This document shows positions 34,457 to 43,920 of a DNA stretch of 60,744 nucleotides, in pieces. The notes below the pieces were generated by a model that did not search any database, had not been told where the DNA came from, and saw only the letters and a program-made list of their open reading frames with translations. Within the stretch, counting starts at the first letter, position 1. Each line of letters starts with the position of its first letter. Position numbers and translations under genes: made by a program. The stretch lies in NCBI RefSeq assembly GCF_016744025.1, contig NZ_JADGFC010000005.1:1-60744 (forward strand). The letters are read 5' to 3'. Source of the DNA: Sulfurimonas sp. Lineage in GTDB: Bacteria > Campylobacterota > Campylobacteria > Campylobacterales > Sulfurimonadaceae.

Positions 34457-35566
34457 TTAAACACTACAAGCACTAACTCCAGGAGGTGTTGTTGGCTGTA
34501 CAGAATCGTTAGTAGCACCACCATCTGCATTAATAGATTCGATAGTAGCCCAGATAGACTCAGCTGCTGCTATATATCTCTTTGCACTTTCTGAAGTTGG
34601 GTTAACAAAAGTAATTGGTTTACCTTCATCTCCACCAGTTCTAATACTTGGCTCGATTGGAATTTCAGCAATAATCTCAGTATCAAATTCTTTAGCCATT
34701 GGACCAGAAGTTCCTTTACCAAAGATATCATACTCAACACCAGTATCTGGTGCAATAAATCCGCTCATATTCTCAACGATTCCAGCGATAGGAATATTAA
34801 GTTTTCTAAACATATCTAAAGAACGACGAGAGTCATCAATAGAAACTGCTTGAGGAGTTGTTACAGTAAGACCTGCCGTAACGGGTACACTTTGAGCTAA
34901 TGTAAGCTGAGCGTCACCAGTTCCTGGAGGCATGTCAATAACTAAAACATCTAACTCAGACCAAAGAATATCTCTTAGGAATTGCTCTATTGCTTTCATA
35001 ATCATAGCACCACGCCACATAAGTGACTGACCCTCTTCCATTAGTGAACCCATAGACATTACTTCAATACCATAAGCTTTAATAGGAAGAACTTTGTTTC
35101 CAGTAACTTCTGGTTTAACATCTGCTATACCCATCATACGAGGTATATTTGGACCATAGATATCAGCATCTAATAGACCAACTTTTTTGCCTTGTGCAGC
35201 AAGAGCTACAGCAATATTTACTGATGTTGTTGATTTACCAACTCCACCCTTACCAGAACTCACCATTAAAAAGTTTTTAACTTGTGGAGCAATATTTTTG
35301 CTTTTTGGAGCAGGTGTTGCATCTGGTATTTTTGGAGCTTTGATATTACAGCTTACTTTAGAAGCACCAACTGCTTTAAGCTCTTTAGTTGCTTCGTCTG
35401 TAATTTGCTGTGCTACTTCTGGAGCACTTGATGTAATTTCTACGTTAAAACTCACATCCTTACCATTAATCTCTATGCTATTAACAAAACCAAAAGTTAC
35501 GATATCTTTAGTAAAACCCGGATACATAACTTTTGATAGTGCTGAATTTACAATTTCGTTAGTCAT
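34457..35566 (-). CDS. mrp: Mrp/ApbC family iron-sulfur cluster carrier ATPase
   Basis: A 369-residue protein from the chosen start (MTNEIVNSAL). The N-terminal 90 residues are a MIP18/DUF59-like domain. The P-loop ATPase then has SSGKGGVGKSTTSVN (deviant Walker A), DADIYGPNIPRM and DMPPGTGDAQLTL. The C-terminus carries CSV, where Mrp proteins often have a CxxC; only one Cys is seen here. I chose the ATG at 35566 because AAGGA lies 11 bases upstream; the frame extends 31 codons further, but that part is low-complexity and lacks a ribosome site. It carries or inserts Fe-S clusters, fitting the Fe-S-dependent ThiC encoded upstream. Confidence 0.92.
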   Translation of the reverse strand: MTNEIVNSALSKVMYPGFTKDIVTFGFVNSIEINGKDVSFNVEITSSAPEVAQQITDEATKELKAVGASKVSCNIKAPKIPDATPAPKSKNIAPQVKNFLMVSSGKGGVGKSTTSVNIAVALAAQGKKVGLLDADIYGPNIPRMMGIADVKPEVTGNKVLPIKAYGIEVMSMGSLMEEGQSLMWRGAMIMKAIEQFLRDILWSELDVLVIDMPPGTGDAQLTLAQSVPVTAGLTVTTPQAVSIDDSRRSLDMFRKLNIPIAGIVENMSGFIAPDTGVEYDIFGKGTSGPMAKEFDTEIIAEIPIEPSIRTGGDEGKPITFVNPTSESAKRYIAAAESIWATIESINADGGATNDSVQPTTPPGVSACSV

Positions 35567-35670
35567 AATATATATTTTCCTTGAATTTGATTTTGTGTCA
35601 TAAAATAAAATGAAGTAAAGTTTTACTTTTATAAGTAAGACTTTAATTCTTAGAAGCATATCATATCTAA

Positions 35671-35691
35671 ATAAGACAAATATTGTCTTAT
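35671..35691 (-). terminator. Hairpin between thiC and mrp, possible terminator
   Basis: A perfect 9-base stem (ATAAGACAA/TTGTCTTAT) with a 3-base loop lies just after the thiC stop. The tract that follows on the minus strand is only moderately T-rich. A second hairpin, AAGTAAA/TTTACTT, follows at 35613-35628 with a T-rich tail. Confidence 0.45.
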
Positions 35692-35708
35692 ATCAATAAT
35701 CTTACTTT

Positions 35709-37121
<1,413 letters not shown>

Positions 37122-37251
37122 TTATATATTAGTATGTGGAAATATAATCAAATAAAGTTAAAGTAGCATTAAGCACTTCTTTAAAAAAAAATCTCAAAGG
37201 CAATATAGCACTATATGGTAACAAACAAGATAAAAAAAAGCTTTCCAAGTG

Positions 37252-37257
37252 TATAAT
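37252..37257 (+). promoter_or_regulatory. Probable -10 box for the ispDF operon
   Basis: GTGTATAATTTC holds a perfect TATAAT 32 bases before the TTG start of ispDF, with an A/T-rich tract upstream as usual in Campylobacterota. It would drive ispDF, the HP1021-like regulator, the sat-like gene and pgpA. Confidence 0.5.
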
Positions 37258-37288
37258 TTCGTAACACTTTTTAAGAGAAGGAATATAT

Positions 37289-38428
37289 TTGACGGACACA
37301 ACACTTATTTTACTTGCTGCGGGTAGTTCTAGTCGTTTTGAGTGTGATGTAAAAAAGCAGTGGTTAAGAATCGGGCATCTACCTTTATGGCAATTTGTCG
37401 CTCGTAAGTGTGTAGAAACTAAACTTTTTAATAAAATCATTATCACTTCTTCTAGTGATGACATTGAGTTTATGAAAAGTTATGATTCTTTTACCTTTGT
37501 AGAAGGTTCTAGCACTAGGCAAAAATCTTTAAAAAATGCTTTAAAAGAAGTAGATAGTGAATATGTTCTTGTTAGTGATATAGCAAGATCTTGTGTAAAC
37601 GAAGAATTTTTAAAAAAAATCATCTCTAAAAAAGGCGAAGCTGACTGTATAGTTCCATACTTGAGAGTCAGTGATACTATAGTATATAAAAATGAGACTA
37701 TAGATAGAGAAGAAGTAAAGAGAATTCAGACTCCTCAACTCTCTAAAACTTCTGTTATTAAAGAAGCTCTTGAGAGAGATGAAGAGTTTACAGATGAAAG
37801 TAGTGCAATAGTTGCTAATGGTGGTTCAAGAGAATTTATACTTGGAGAGAATGAAGCTAGTAAAATTACTTATATCCGTGATTTGAACTCTCTTTCATGT
37901 TTATCTCAGCCATCAAGTGACATACTTAGTGGCACAGGCTTTGATGTGCATGCCTTTGATGACAAGGAAGAAATGTATCTAGGTGGAGTAAAGATAGATT
38001 CAACTTTTGGATTTAAAGCTCACAGTGATGGAGACGTAGCAATTCACGCCTTAATAGATGCTCTTTTAGGAGCAGCTGGAATGGGTGATATTGGTATGAT
38101 GTTTCCAGACAGTAGTGATGAATACAAAGATATTGACTCAAAAATTTTACTTCAAAGAGTTGTTAAAAAAATATACAACTTTGGTTTTATTATTGTTAAT
38201 GTTGATTTAACAATAGCGGCCCAAACGCCAAGGATTGGCAAGTACAAATTGCAAATGAGAAAGACTATAGCAGAGATTTTAAATTGTGATAGCTCTAGAG
38301 TAAATATAAAAGCTACCACAACTGAAAAGCTTGGCTTTATTGGTCGTAGTGAAGGTGTTGGCGTTATTGCGAATGCAAATTTAAAATATTTTGATTGGAC
38401 TAAAGTTCAGAATAAAGGTAACAATTGA
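37289..38428 (+). CDS. ispDF: Bifunctional IspD/IspF isoprenoid enzyme
   Basis: A 379-residue fusion. The N-terminal IspD part has LLAAGSSSRF and KKQW for CTP binding; the C-terminal IspF part from about residue 215 has GFDVHAF, GGVKIDS, AHSDGDVAIHALIDALLGA and MFPDSSDEY with its zinc ligands. It carries out two steps of the MEP pathway, making and cyclising CDP-methylerythritol. The fusion is normal in Campylobacterota. The start is a TTG with AAGGA 6 bases upstream. It overlaps the regulator gene by 4 bases, as in Campylobacter and Helicobacter. Confidence 0.95.
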   Translation: MTDTTLILLAAGSSSRFECDVKKQWLRIGHLPLWQFVARKCVETKLFNKIIITSSSDDIEFMKSYDSFTFVEGSSTRQKSLKNALKEVDSEYVLVSDIARSCVNEEFLKKIISKKGEADCIVPYLRVSDTIVYKNETIDREEVKRIQTPQLSKTSVIKEALERDEEFTDESSAIVANGGSREFILGENEASKITYIRDLNSLSCLSQPSSDILSGTGFDVHAFDDKEEMYLGGVKIDSTFGFKAHSDGDVAIHALIDALLGAAGMGDIGMMFPDSSDEYKDIDSKILLQRVVKKIYNFGFIIVNVDLTIAAQTPRIGKYKLQMRKTIAEILNCDSSRVNIKATTTEKLGFIGRSEGVGVIANANLKYFDWTKVQNKGNN

Positions 38429-39312
38429 AAATACTAATTATAGAAAACGAAGTTTATTTAGCACAGAGTATTGCTACAAAGTTAAGCGAGTTAGGTCATG
38501 TATGCGAGATGTGTACATCCACTAGAGATGCGATAAAAAGTAATAACTATGATGTAGTTTTACTTTCTACCAACATCAACGGTCAAGACTTTAACCCGGT
38601 TATTGAGACATTTAAAAATTCTATTATTATATTAATGGTTTCATATATCTCAAATGACACAGTTTCTAAACCACTCAGTGCAGGTGCGAAAGACTATATC
38701 CTTAAGCCTTTTATGATTGAAGAACTCATTAGAAAGATAGACCACTATCAAGACTATGAGAAACTAAAAAATAGAGATGAGGCTTATAAGAAGTACTTAA
38801 CTCACTCTTTTTCTACCGTGACACATGAGCATGATCACGATGCAATTGAACTGCCGATTTTTATCTCATCATCATTTCAAAAATACTCAGATGCTTTTGC
38901 CTTTGAGCATGCATATAAAAAAGATTTGCCAATACACTTTATAACACTTAGTGATCCTAAGGCTATGAGTGAAATAGAATCTATAAATCAAGATTCTATT
39001 CTATATATTATAGATTATCAAACTCTTAAAAAAGGTGATAGAAAAACTTTTGCTTCTCTTATACATAATAAAAAAGCAATTATTTCAAGTACCGACAAGA
39101 TTGAAGATGTAGAACATAAAGTGTTAGAAATAAAAAGTGAAAACAATATTTTTGACCAAGGTGACATACTTCCAATTGAAGATTATGTAAAGTATATTGT
39201 TCTTAACTATCAATACAAATTTCCAGATATTGAACTATCAAAAAAATTAGGTATAAGCCGTAAAAGTTTATGGGAAAAACGAAAGAAATATGACATCATC
39301 AAGAAAAAATAA
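38425..39312 (+). CDS. Atypical response regulator of the HP1021/Cj1608 family
   Basis: A 295-residue protein. Residues 1-120 are a receiver-like domain whose phosphoacceptor site reads LLSTNI, with Ser48 where Asp is expected; the Lys in YILKPF is kept. A CxxC (Cys27, Cys30) is the only cysteine pair. The C-terminus (about 255-295) is a Fis-type helix-turn-helix (SKKLGISRKSLWEKRKKY). Gene order ispDF - regulator - sat - pgpA matches Campylobacter (Cj1607-Cj1610), and HP1021 follows ispDF in Helicobacter. HP1021 is a phosphorylation-independent regulator tied to replication initiation and redox. Start TTG overlaps ispDF by 4 bases. Confidence 0.88.
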   Translation: MKILIIENEVYLAQSIATKLSELGHVCEMCTSTRDAIKSNNYDVVLLSTNINGQDFNPVIETFKNSIIILMVSYISNDTVSKPLSAGAKDYILKPFMIEELIRKIDHYQDYEKLKNRDEAYKKYLTHSFSTVTHEHDHDAIELPIFISSSFQKYSDAFAFEHAYKKDLPIHFITLSDPKAMSEIESINQDSILYIIDYQTLKKGDRKTFASLIHNKKAIISSTDKIEDVEHKVLEIKSENNIFDQGDILPIEDYVKYIVLNYQYKFPDIELSKKLGISRKSLWEKRKKYDIIKKK

Positions 39313-40480
39313 AACTCTTTTAATAGATAAAGAAGCAGCCTGTGCTTTAGAACTACTAAAAGATGGCTTATTAGCACCAGCTACTTCATTGATGAACTCA
39401 AAAGAGAGTCAAAGCGTTTTAAAGACAAGATTAATAAATGGAAAAACATTCCCTTTTCCTTTTATTCTTGCACCATCAGGTAAAACTAATGCTCTAGTTC
39501 TTGAATCACTCAAAGAGGGAGAAGAACTAACTATCTTATATGATGGCAAAGTGTTTGCAACTCTAATTGTTAAAGAAGTTTTTCATATTAATCCTAGCGA
39601 TAGAATTAAGCAAATTTATGGAACAGATGATCTTAATCATCCTGGTGTATCAGCTACAATGAGTAGACTTGGACCATTATCTGTTTGTGGAGAGTATGAG
39701 CTTGTAAATAAATCTAGCAATAACAATAAAGAGATCATAGAAGATGCAAAAAAACGCATTAATGCAAAACATACAACATCTCTTGTTATGGCAGCTAATC
39801 CTTTACATCGTGCACATGAAAGATTAATACGCCAAGTTCTTGAAAATACAGACCTGCTTGTAATATTTTTACTCAAACCATATACTGAGTCAAATCTTTC
39901 ATATGAAATACGAAAAGAATCTCTAGAATTTTTTATAAATAACTTCTTAACTAAAAATCATGTGGTGGTTGTTCCTCTGGATAACAACTATATATTTGCT
40001 GGTTTTAATGAAATAATTCTAGATGCCATAGTAGCTAAAAATTATGGTTGTGATAGGCTAACTATTGGTAGTAACCATGCTGGAGTTGGTATGTTTTATG
40101 ACGCTAATTCTAATAAGTCAATCATAGATAGAGTAGTTGGAATAGATATAGAAATTACGATTACAAACGAATATGTATATTGCGATAAATGTACAACTCT
40201 TGTAAGTAAAAAAACTTGTCCACATGGTCAACACCATCAGATATCTTATCATGCAGACTCTATCTTAGAACTTTTAGAACTTGGGCTTCTTCCTCCAACT
40301 ATTCTAATAAGAAAAGAGATTTCAGCACAGATATTATCTAAGCTATTTCCAAACAGATTTAAAAATTTGGAAAAACTATACTACGACATCTTGCCAGTTG
40401 AAGGTCTTTTAGAAAAACACACTGAAAAAGGTTTCTACTTAGAGTTAATGAAACTCTACCAAACAACATCACTTACATAG
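39290..40480 (+). CDS. sat: Sulfate adenylyltransferase-like protein (active-site residues altered)
   Basis: A 396-residue protein with the ATP sulfurylase architecture: a PUA-like N-terminal domain, a nucleotidyltransferase domain with PLHRAHE (His173, His176) and a Cys/His zinc motif (YCDKC then CPH). The usual sulfate-binding QTRNP reads MAANP (167-171), so Gln and Arg are lost, and GRDHAG reads GSNHAG. ATP sulfurylases make APS from sulfate and ATP, or the reverse in sulfur oxidisers. With the two anion-binding residues gone, activity on sulfate is doubtful. It overlaps the regulator gene by 23 bases; the order is conserved in Campylobacter (Cj1609). Confidence 0.85.
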   Translation: MTSSRKNKTLLIDKEAACALELLKDGLLAPATSLMNSKESQSVLKTRLINGKTFPFPFILAPSGKTNALVLESLKEGEELTILYDGKVFATLIVKEVFHINPSDRIKQIYGTDDLNHPGVSATMSRLGPLSVCGEYELVNKSSNNNKEIIEDAKKRINAKHTTSLVMAANPLHRAHERLIRQVLENTDLLVIFLLKPYTESNLSYEIRKESLEFFINNFLTKNHVVVVPLDNNYIFAGFNEIILDAIVAKNYGCDRLTIGSNHAGVGMFYDANSNKSIIDRVVGIDIEITITNEYVYCDKCTTLVSKKTCPHGQHHQISYHADSILELLELGLLPPTILIRKEISAQILSKLFPNRFKNLEKLYYDILPVEGLLEKHTEKGFYLELMKLYQTTSLT

Positions 40481-40487
40481 GAATATA

Positions 40488-40994
40488 ATGAACTGGTTTT
40501 TTATAACACTAGGCTTTAGCGGTCTAGCTCCAAAAGCACCTGGAACGGTAGGAACTTTAGTTTCTCTGCCTCTTGGAATGCTTATACTAATATACTTTGA
40601 TGCACGAACTCTATTCTTAGCATCTCTTCTTATCAGCATTATTGCTATTAAGTCTATAAATAAATACGAAGAAAAAAGTGGCATACATGATGACAAACGA
40701 ATTGTTATAGATGAACTTGCAGGAATGTGGTTTGCACTAAGTGTATCTCCAGCAATAAGTGTTGGTATGGGTGAAGTTACAAGCTTAGAAAATGGTTTTT
40801 TAATTCAGTCTATCTTATCCTTTGTTCTTTTTAGATATTTTGATATCGCAAAACCTTCTATAATAGGAAGAATTGACAGAGAAGTTAAAGGTGGAATCGG
40901 TGTTATGGGTGATGATATCATCGCAGGTTTTGCCGCAGGAATCATGAGTTCTCTTATATGGCAAGCTTGGTTACAGATTCAAACTATGACTTAA
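40488..40994 (+). CDS. pgpA: Phosphatidylglycerophosphatase A
   Basis: A 168-residue inner-membrane protein. LGFSGLAPKAPGTVGTLVSLPL at the N-terminus, IVIDELAGMW and the final GVMGDDIIAGFAAG are the conserved PgpA blocks, with three to four hydrophobic segments between them. It removes phosphate from phosphatidylglycerophosphate in phospholipid synthesis. It follows the sat-like gene by 7 bases and ends exactly where the convergent polyferredoxin gene ends, with no spacer. Confidence 0.93.
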   Translation: MNWFFITLGFSGLAPKAPGTVGTLVSLPLGMLILIYFDARTLFLASLLISIIAIKSINKYEEKSGIHDDKRIVIDELAGMWFALSVSPAISVGMGEVTSLENGFLIQSILSFVLFRYFDIAKPSIIGRIDREVKGGIGVMGDDIIAGFAAGIMSSLIWQAWLQIQTMT

Positions 40995-42083
40995 TTAAGA
41001 AGAGGATTTAATTCCTTCTTCTTTGCATCTACTACATATTTTTTCTTCTTTACTTGTACTAAATATCATATTACATTCATCGCATCTACGTACATTAAAA
41101 GAGATAAGATTTTGAACTATCGGCTCAAAAAACTCTTTTATATTATATGCAGGACTTAGAGTAATAGCATCACTTTCACAGACATCATGGCAGATACTAC
41201 ATTTAACACAAAGAAATGGATCAAAATCTATCTTAGAGTTCATAAGATCAGATGTTAAAGCACCTGTTGGACATAGTCTATAACACATTTGACAAGCAGT
41301 ACAACTCTCTTTATTTAAAAGCTTTTGCGAAGTAAAAGATACTTCATTGGCATCTACAACATGAAATTGTGAAGGACGCTCAACTCTTTTTATAGCTGTA
41401 AATAAAATCTTACGTTTTTGAGGAATTACTTTTTTCTTTAATAAGGCAATATCCTCTTTTTCTAAAGTATGCTCTACTAACTCATTTGTGGCTTTTTTAA
41501 ATTCTTTTTCAAAAGCACTATTGCCTTTTGCAACATTACCAAGAGTTATAGAGTTAAAAAAATCTCGTCTATTGCTTTCTTGATTATCTTGTGTTTCATC
41601 ACATTCAAAACAAATATTTTCAAGTCTTATATCAGACTTATTTTCCATTGCACTTAAAAGATAAATCGCTTCTTCATAATTTTTAAGGATTTGAGTTTTG
41701 CATTTATGAGAGATTGAGCAATCATCGCAATGCCCCATGTCAAGAATTATTTCTTTTTTAAATATTGCCAAAGAGATAATATACTCAACACTAAGAGCTG
41801 CTATACAAGGAACATTTTTATGACAAGAGATAAGACTACTTTTATCATCTACAAACTCAACTAAAAAATCTCTTGGTTTAAAGTTATCAAGATATAGTGC
41901 CTCATTAGGGCAAATTGCATCACAGGCACCACAACCTATGCAAGATGCAGTATTTATCACAGGAAGAGGCTTCCCTGTTACTCTGATTGCATCTGTTGGA
42001 CAAATAACTTCACACTTATCGCATTTACTCTCTTTATCAAGTGAGTGGACACATTTAATTGCAGTTAATGATATTGATGACAT
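40995..42083 (-). CDS. Polyferredoxin-like 4Fe-4S protein
   Basis: A 362-residue soluble protein with two pairs of 4Fe-4S motifs. One pair is N-terminal (CDKCEVICP preceded by C11, and CIGCGACDAICP). The other is C-terminal (CTACQMCYRLCP and CVKCSICHDVC), followed by a zinc-ribbon-like CDEC...CSRC. The middle has further cysteines (CDDCSISHKC, CFECDE). An SNRRDFFNS motif is internal, so it is not a Tat signal. It should move electrons in the cytoplasm; the partner is not encoded here. Its ATG overlaps the MscS gene stop by one base (TGATG). I do not recognise a precise family. Confidence 0.8.
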   Translation of the reverse strand: MSSISLTAIKCVHSLDKESKCDKCEVICPTDAIRVTGKPLPVINTASCIGCGACDAICPNEALYLDNFKPRDFLVEFVDDKSSLISCHKNVPCIAALSVEYIISLAIFKKEIILDMGHCDDCSISHKCKTQILKNYEEAIYLLSAMENKSDIRLENICFECDETQDNQESNRRDFFNSITLGNVAKGNSAFEKEFKKATNELVEHTLEKEDIALLKKKVIPQKRKILFTAIKRVERPSQFHVVDANEVSFTSQKLLNKESCTACQMCYRLCPTGALTSDLMNSKIDFDPFLCVKCSICHDVCESDAITLSPAYNIKEFFEPIVQNLISFNVRRCDECNMIFSTSKEEKICSRCKEEGIKSSS

Positions 42084-43906
42084 CAGGTTTTGCTATGCTC
42101 ATTTTCTCGGTAGATGCTCATAGATGGAAATGCAAATTCTAATGAGTTTTTCTCAAATATTTCCATTATTTTATACATTACATCTTCTTTCGTTTCTAAC
42201 CATTCATTCCATTTTATACTTTTTGAAAAACAGTAAACAAGTATATTAATACTTGAATCTGAGAATTCATCTAGATATACAAGTAGATTTTTTTTGATAC
42301 CCATCTCATCATCTTTAGAAACAAGTTTAGAACTCTTATGATAAGAATATTTATACTGAGTATTTTGAGTGGCAATTTGAGGATGTTCATCTAACATATG
42401 ACGAATCTCTTCTATAGCAATTTTTATATCCTCAGGACGAGAATCATACTTAATACCAAGACTCATCTTTATTCTTCTACCAAGTGAACGTCTGTTCCAA
42501 TTTTTCACATCCTGATTAGCTAAGATAGAGTTTGGAATTGCGATTATTGAATTATCAAAAGTTCTCAAAGTTGTAACTCTTAAACCAATCTCTACAACTA
42601 TTCCTTCTTGTCCATTTACAGCTATCCAGTCACCTTGAGAAAAAACATCACTAAGTAAGATAGATAAAGTACCAAAGAAGTTAGCTAAAGAATCCTTAGC
42701 AGCAAGAGCAACAGCAAAACCACCAATACCTAGACCAGATAAAACTGTAGTTAAATTAGCACCTGCAAAGTGTAAAATAACTAAGAGTCCAATAACCATA
42801 ATAATGAAATTAATTATTTTAATACTAACATTAATTATTTCACTTTTGATTTTTTTATCAGCTGTATTTATTTCATGTATTTTTATAGTTGAAATAACAT
42901 CTACTGTTTTGTAAACTATATATGTTAGAAAAATCACATAAACGATAGTAAAGAACTTATCAAATGTGCCAGCACCTGTAAAGTCATTATATATATAAAT
43001 AGTAAGTTCTATATTTATAAAAATAGCAATATATTCTAATGGTTTACGCACACAATTTAAGATATCTATAGAATATTTTTTTAAAGACTCAATATCAAAA
43101 ACATATGCTTCTAGTTCTTTGTAAAGGTATTTGCGAATCAAATAAATTATTATGTACACAAAGAGTATAAAAATAATTTTAACAATATCAAAACCATATG
43201 GGCGGATAACTGAGTTTACCTGTTTAGCAAAATTTGTATTATTTATTGAGATAACAGGATTGATTAGATTATAGTTCGAGTATTTATTGAGTCTATACAT
43301 CTTTTTTTCAAACAGTGAAAGGTATTTAATAGTATCTGCATTTAATTCTACTAATGCATAATAATCTTGGATATTCTGTTTAGCTTGCTTTAGGGTTATT
43401 GATGAATCATCAATTTGTAATATAGACTCATAATCAACCTTTAATATCTTCTCGTTATCAGCCTTATTTTTGGCAAAGGTATCCATCATATAGATTTGAA
43501 ACTCTTCAAAGCTCATTCTATCTAATGACTTTAAAATATTCCTAACCATAGTGTTTTGAGCATTTAAAAGTTTATATGATTTGACTAGGACTTCATCTCT
43601 AATGGTTGCATATGTATTGCCAAGACGTTTATTCAATTTTATAATTTTTTCTAAGGCAAAAATTTCAGAATCATAGACTCTTGATTTATTTATAAATCTA
43701 GCTTTATTTTTTAAAATGTCGTCTAATGATTTGGAATATAGGGCTTCTTGTTCTATAGCAATTTGGATGATTTTTTCTTGAGTTACATTATTATCATTCA
43801 TCTGCTTTATTATAAAAAGCTGTTGTTTTACAAATGTAGAATAGTCTGGTTCCGAGATAGCCAGTAGCGGTAAAACTAAGGCTAAAATTATCAGTAATTT
43901 TTTAAT
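42083..43906 (-). CDS. MscS-family mechanosensitive channel, probable AUU start
   Basis: An MscS-type protein of 572 residues from the first ATG (43801) or 607 from an ATT at 43906. The C-terminal half has the pore helix and beta domain (GLGIGGFAVALAAKDSLANFFG, GDWIAVNGQEGIVVEIG, IAIPNSIL), after about four membrane helices. From the ATT, 35 more codons encode a textbook signal peptide (KKLLIILALVLPLLAIS) with AAGGA 7 bases before it and an in-frame stop just upstream. I therefore extend the gene to 43906. A G-to-T change from ATG, or a base error, would look the same. It follows gdhA by 14 bases. Confidence 0.82.
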   Translation of the reverse strand: MKKLLIILALVLPLLAISEPDYSTFVKQQLFIIKQMNDNNVTQEKIIQIAIEQEALYSKSLDDILKNKARFINKSRVYDSEIFALEKIIKLNKRLGNTYATIRDEVLVKSYKLLNAQNTMVRNILKSLDRMSFEEFQIYMMDTFAKNKADNEKILKVDYESILQIDDSSITLKQAKQNIQDYYALVELNADTIKYLSLFEKKMYRLNKYSNYNLINPVISINNTNFAKQVNSVIRPYGFDIVKIIFILFVYIIIYLIRKYLYKELEAYVFDIESLKKYSIDILNCVRKPLEYIAIFINIELTIYIYNDFTGAGTFDKFFTIVYVIFLTYIVYKTVDVISTIKIHEINTADKKIKSEIINVSIKIINFIIMVIGLLVILHFAGANLTTVLSGLGIGGFAVALAAKDSLANFFGTLSILLSDVFSQGDWIAVNGQEGIVVEIGLRVTTLRTFDNSIIAIPNSILANQDVKNWNRRSLGRRIKMSLGIKYDSRPEDIKIAIEEIRHMLDEHPQIATQNTQYKYSYHKSSKLVSKDDEMGIKKNLLVYLDEFSDSSINILVYCFSKSIKWNEWLETKEDVMYKIMEIFEKNSLEFAFPSMSIYRENEHSKT

Positions 43907-43920
43907 TTAAGATTCCTTAC

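Noticed and set aside
35567-35659. Mrp start 31 codons further upstream
   Set aside because: The extension is low-complexity, lacks a ribosome site and covers a hairpin; the ATG at 35566 has AAGGA in range.
41505-41600. Twin-arginine signal (SNRRDFF) in the polyferredoxin
   Set aside because: The motif is internal, about residue 170, and is not followed by a hydrophobic segment.
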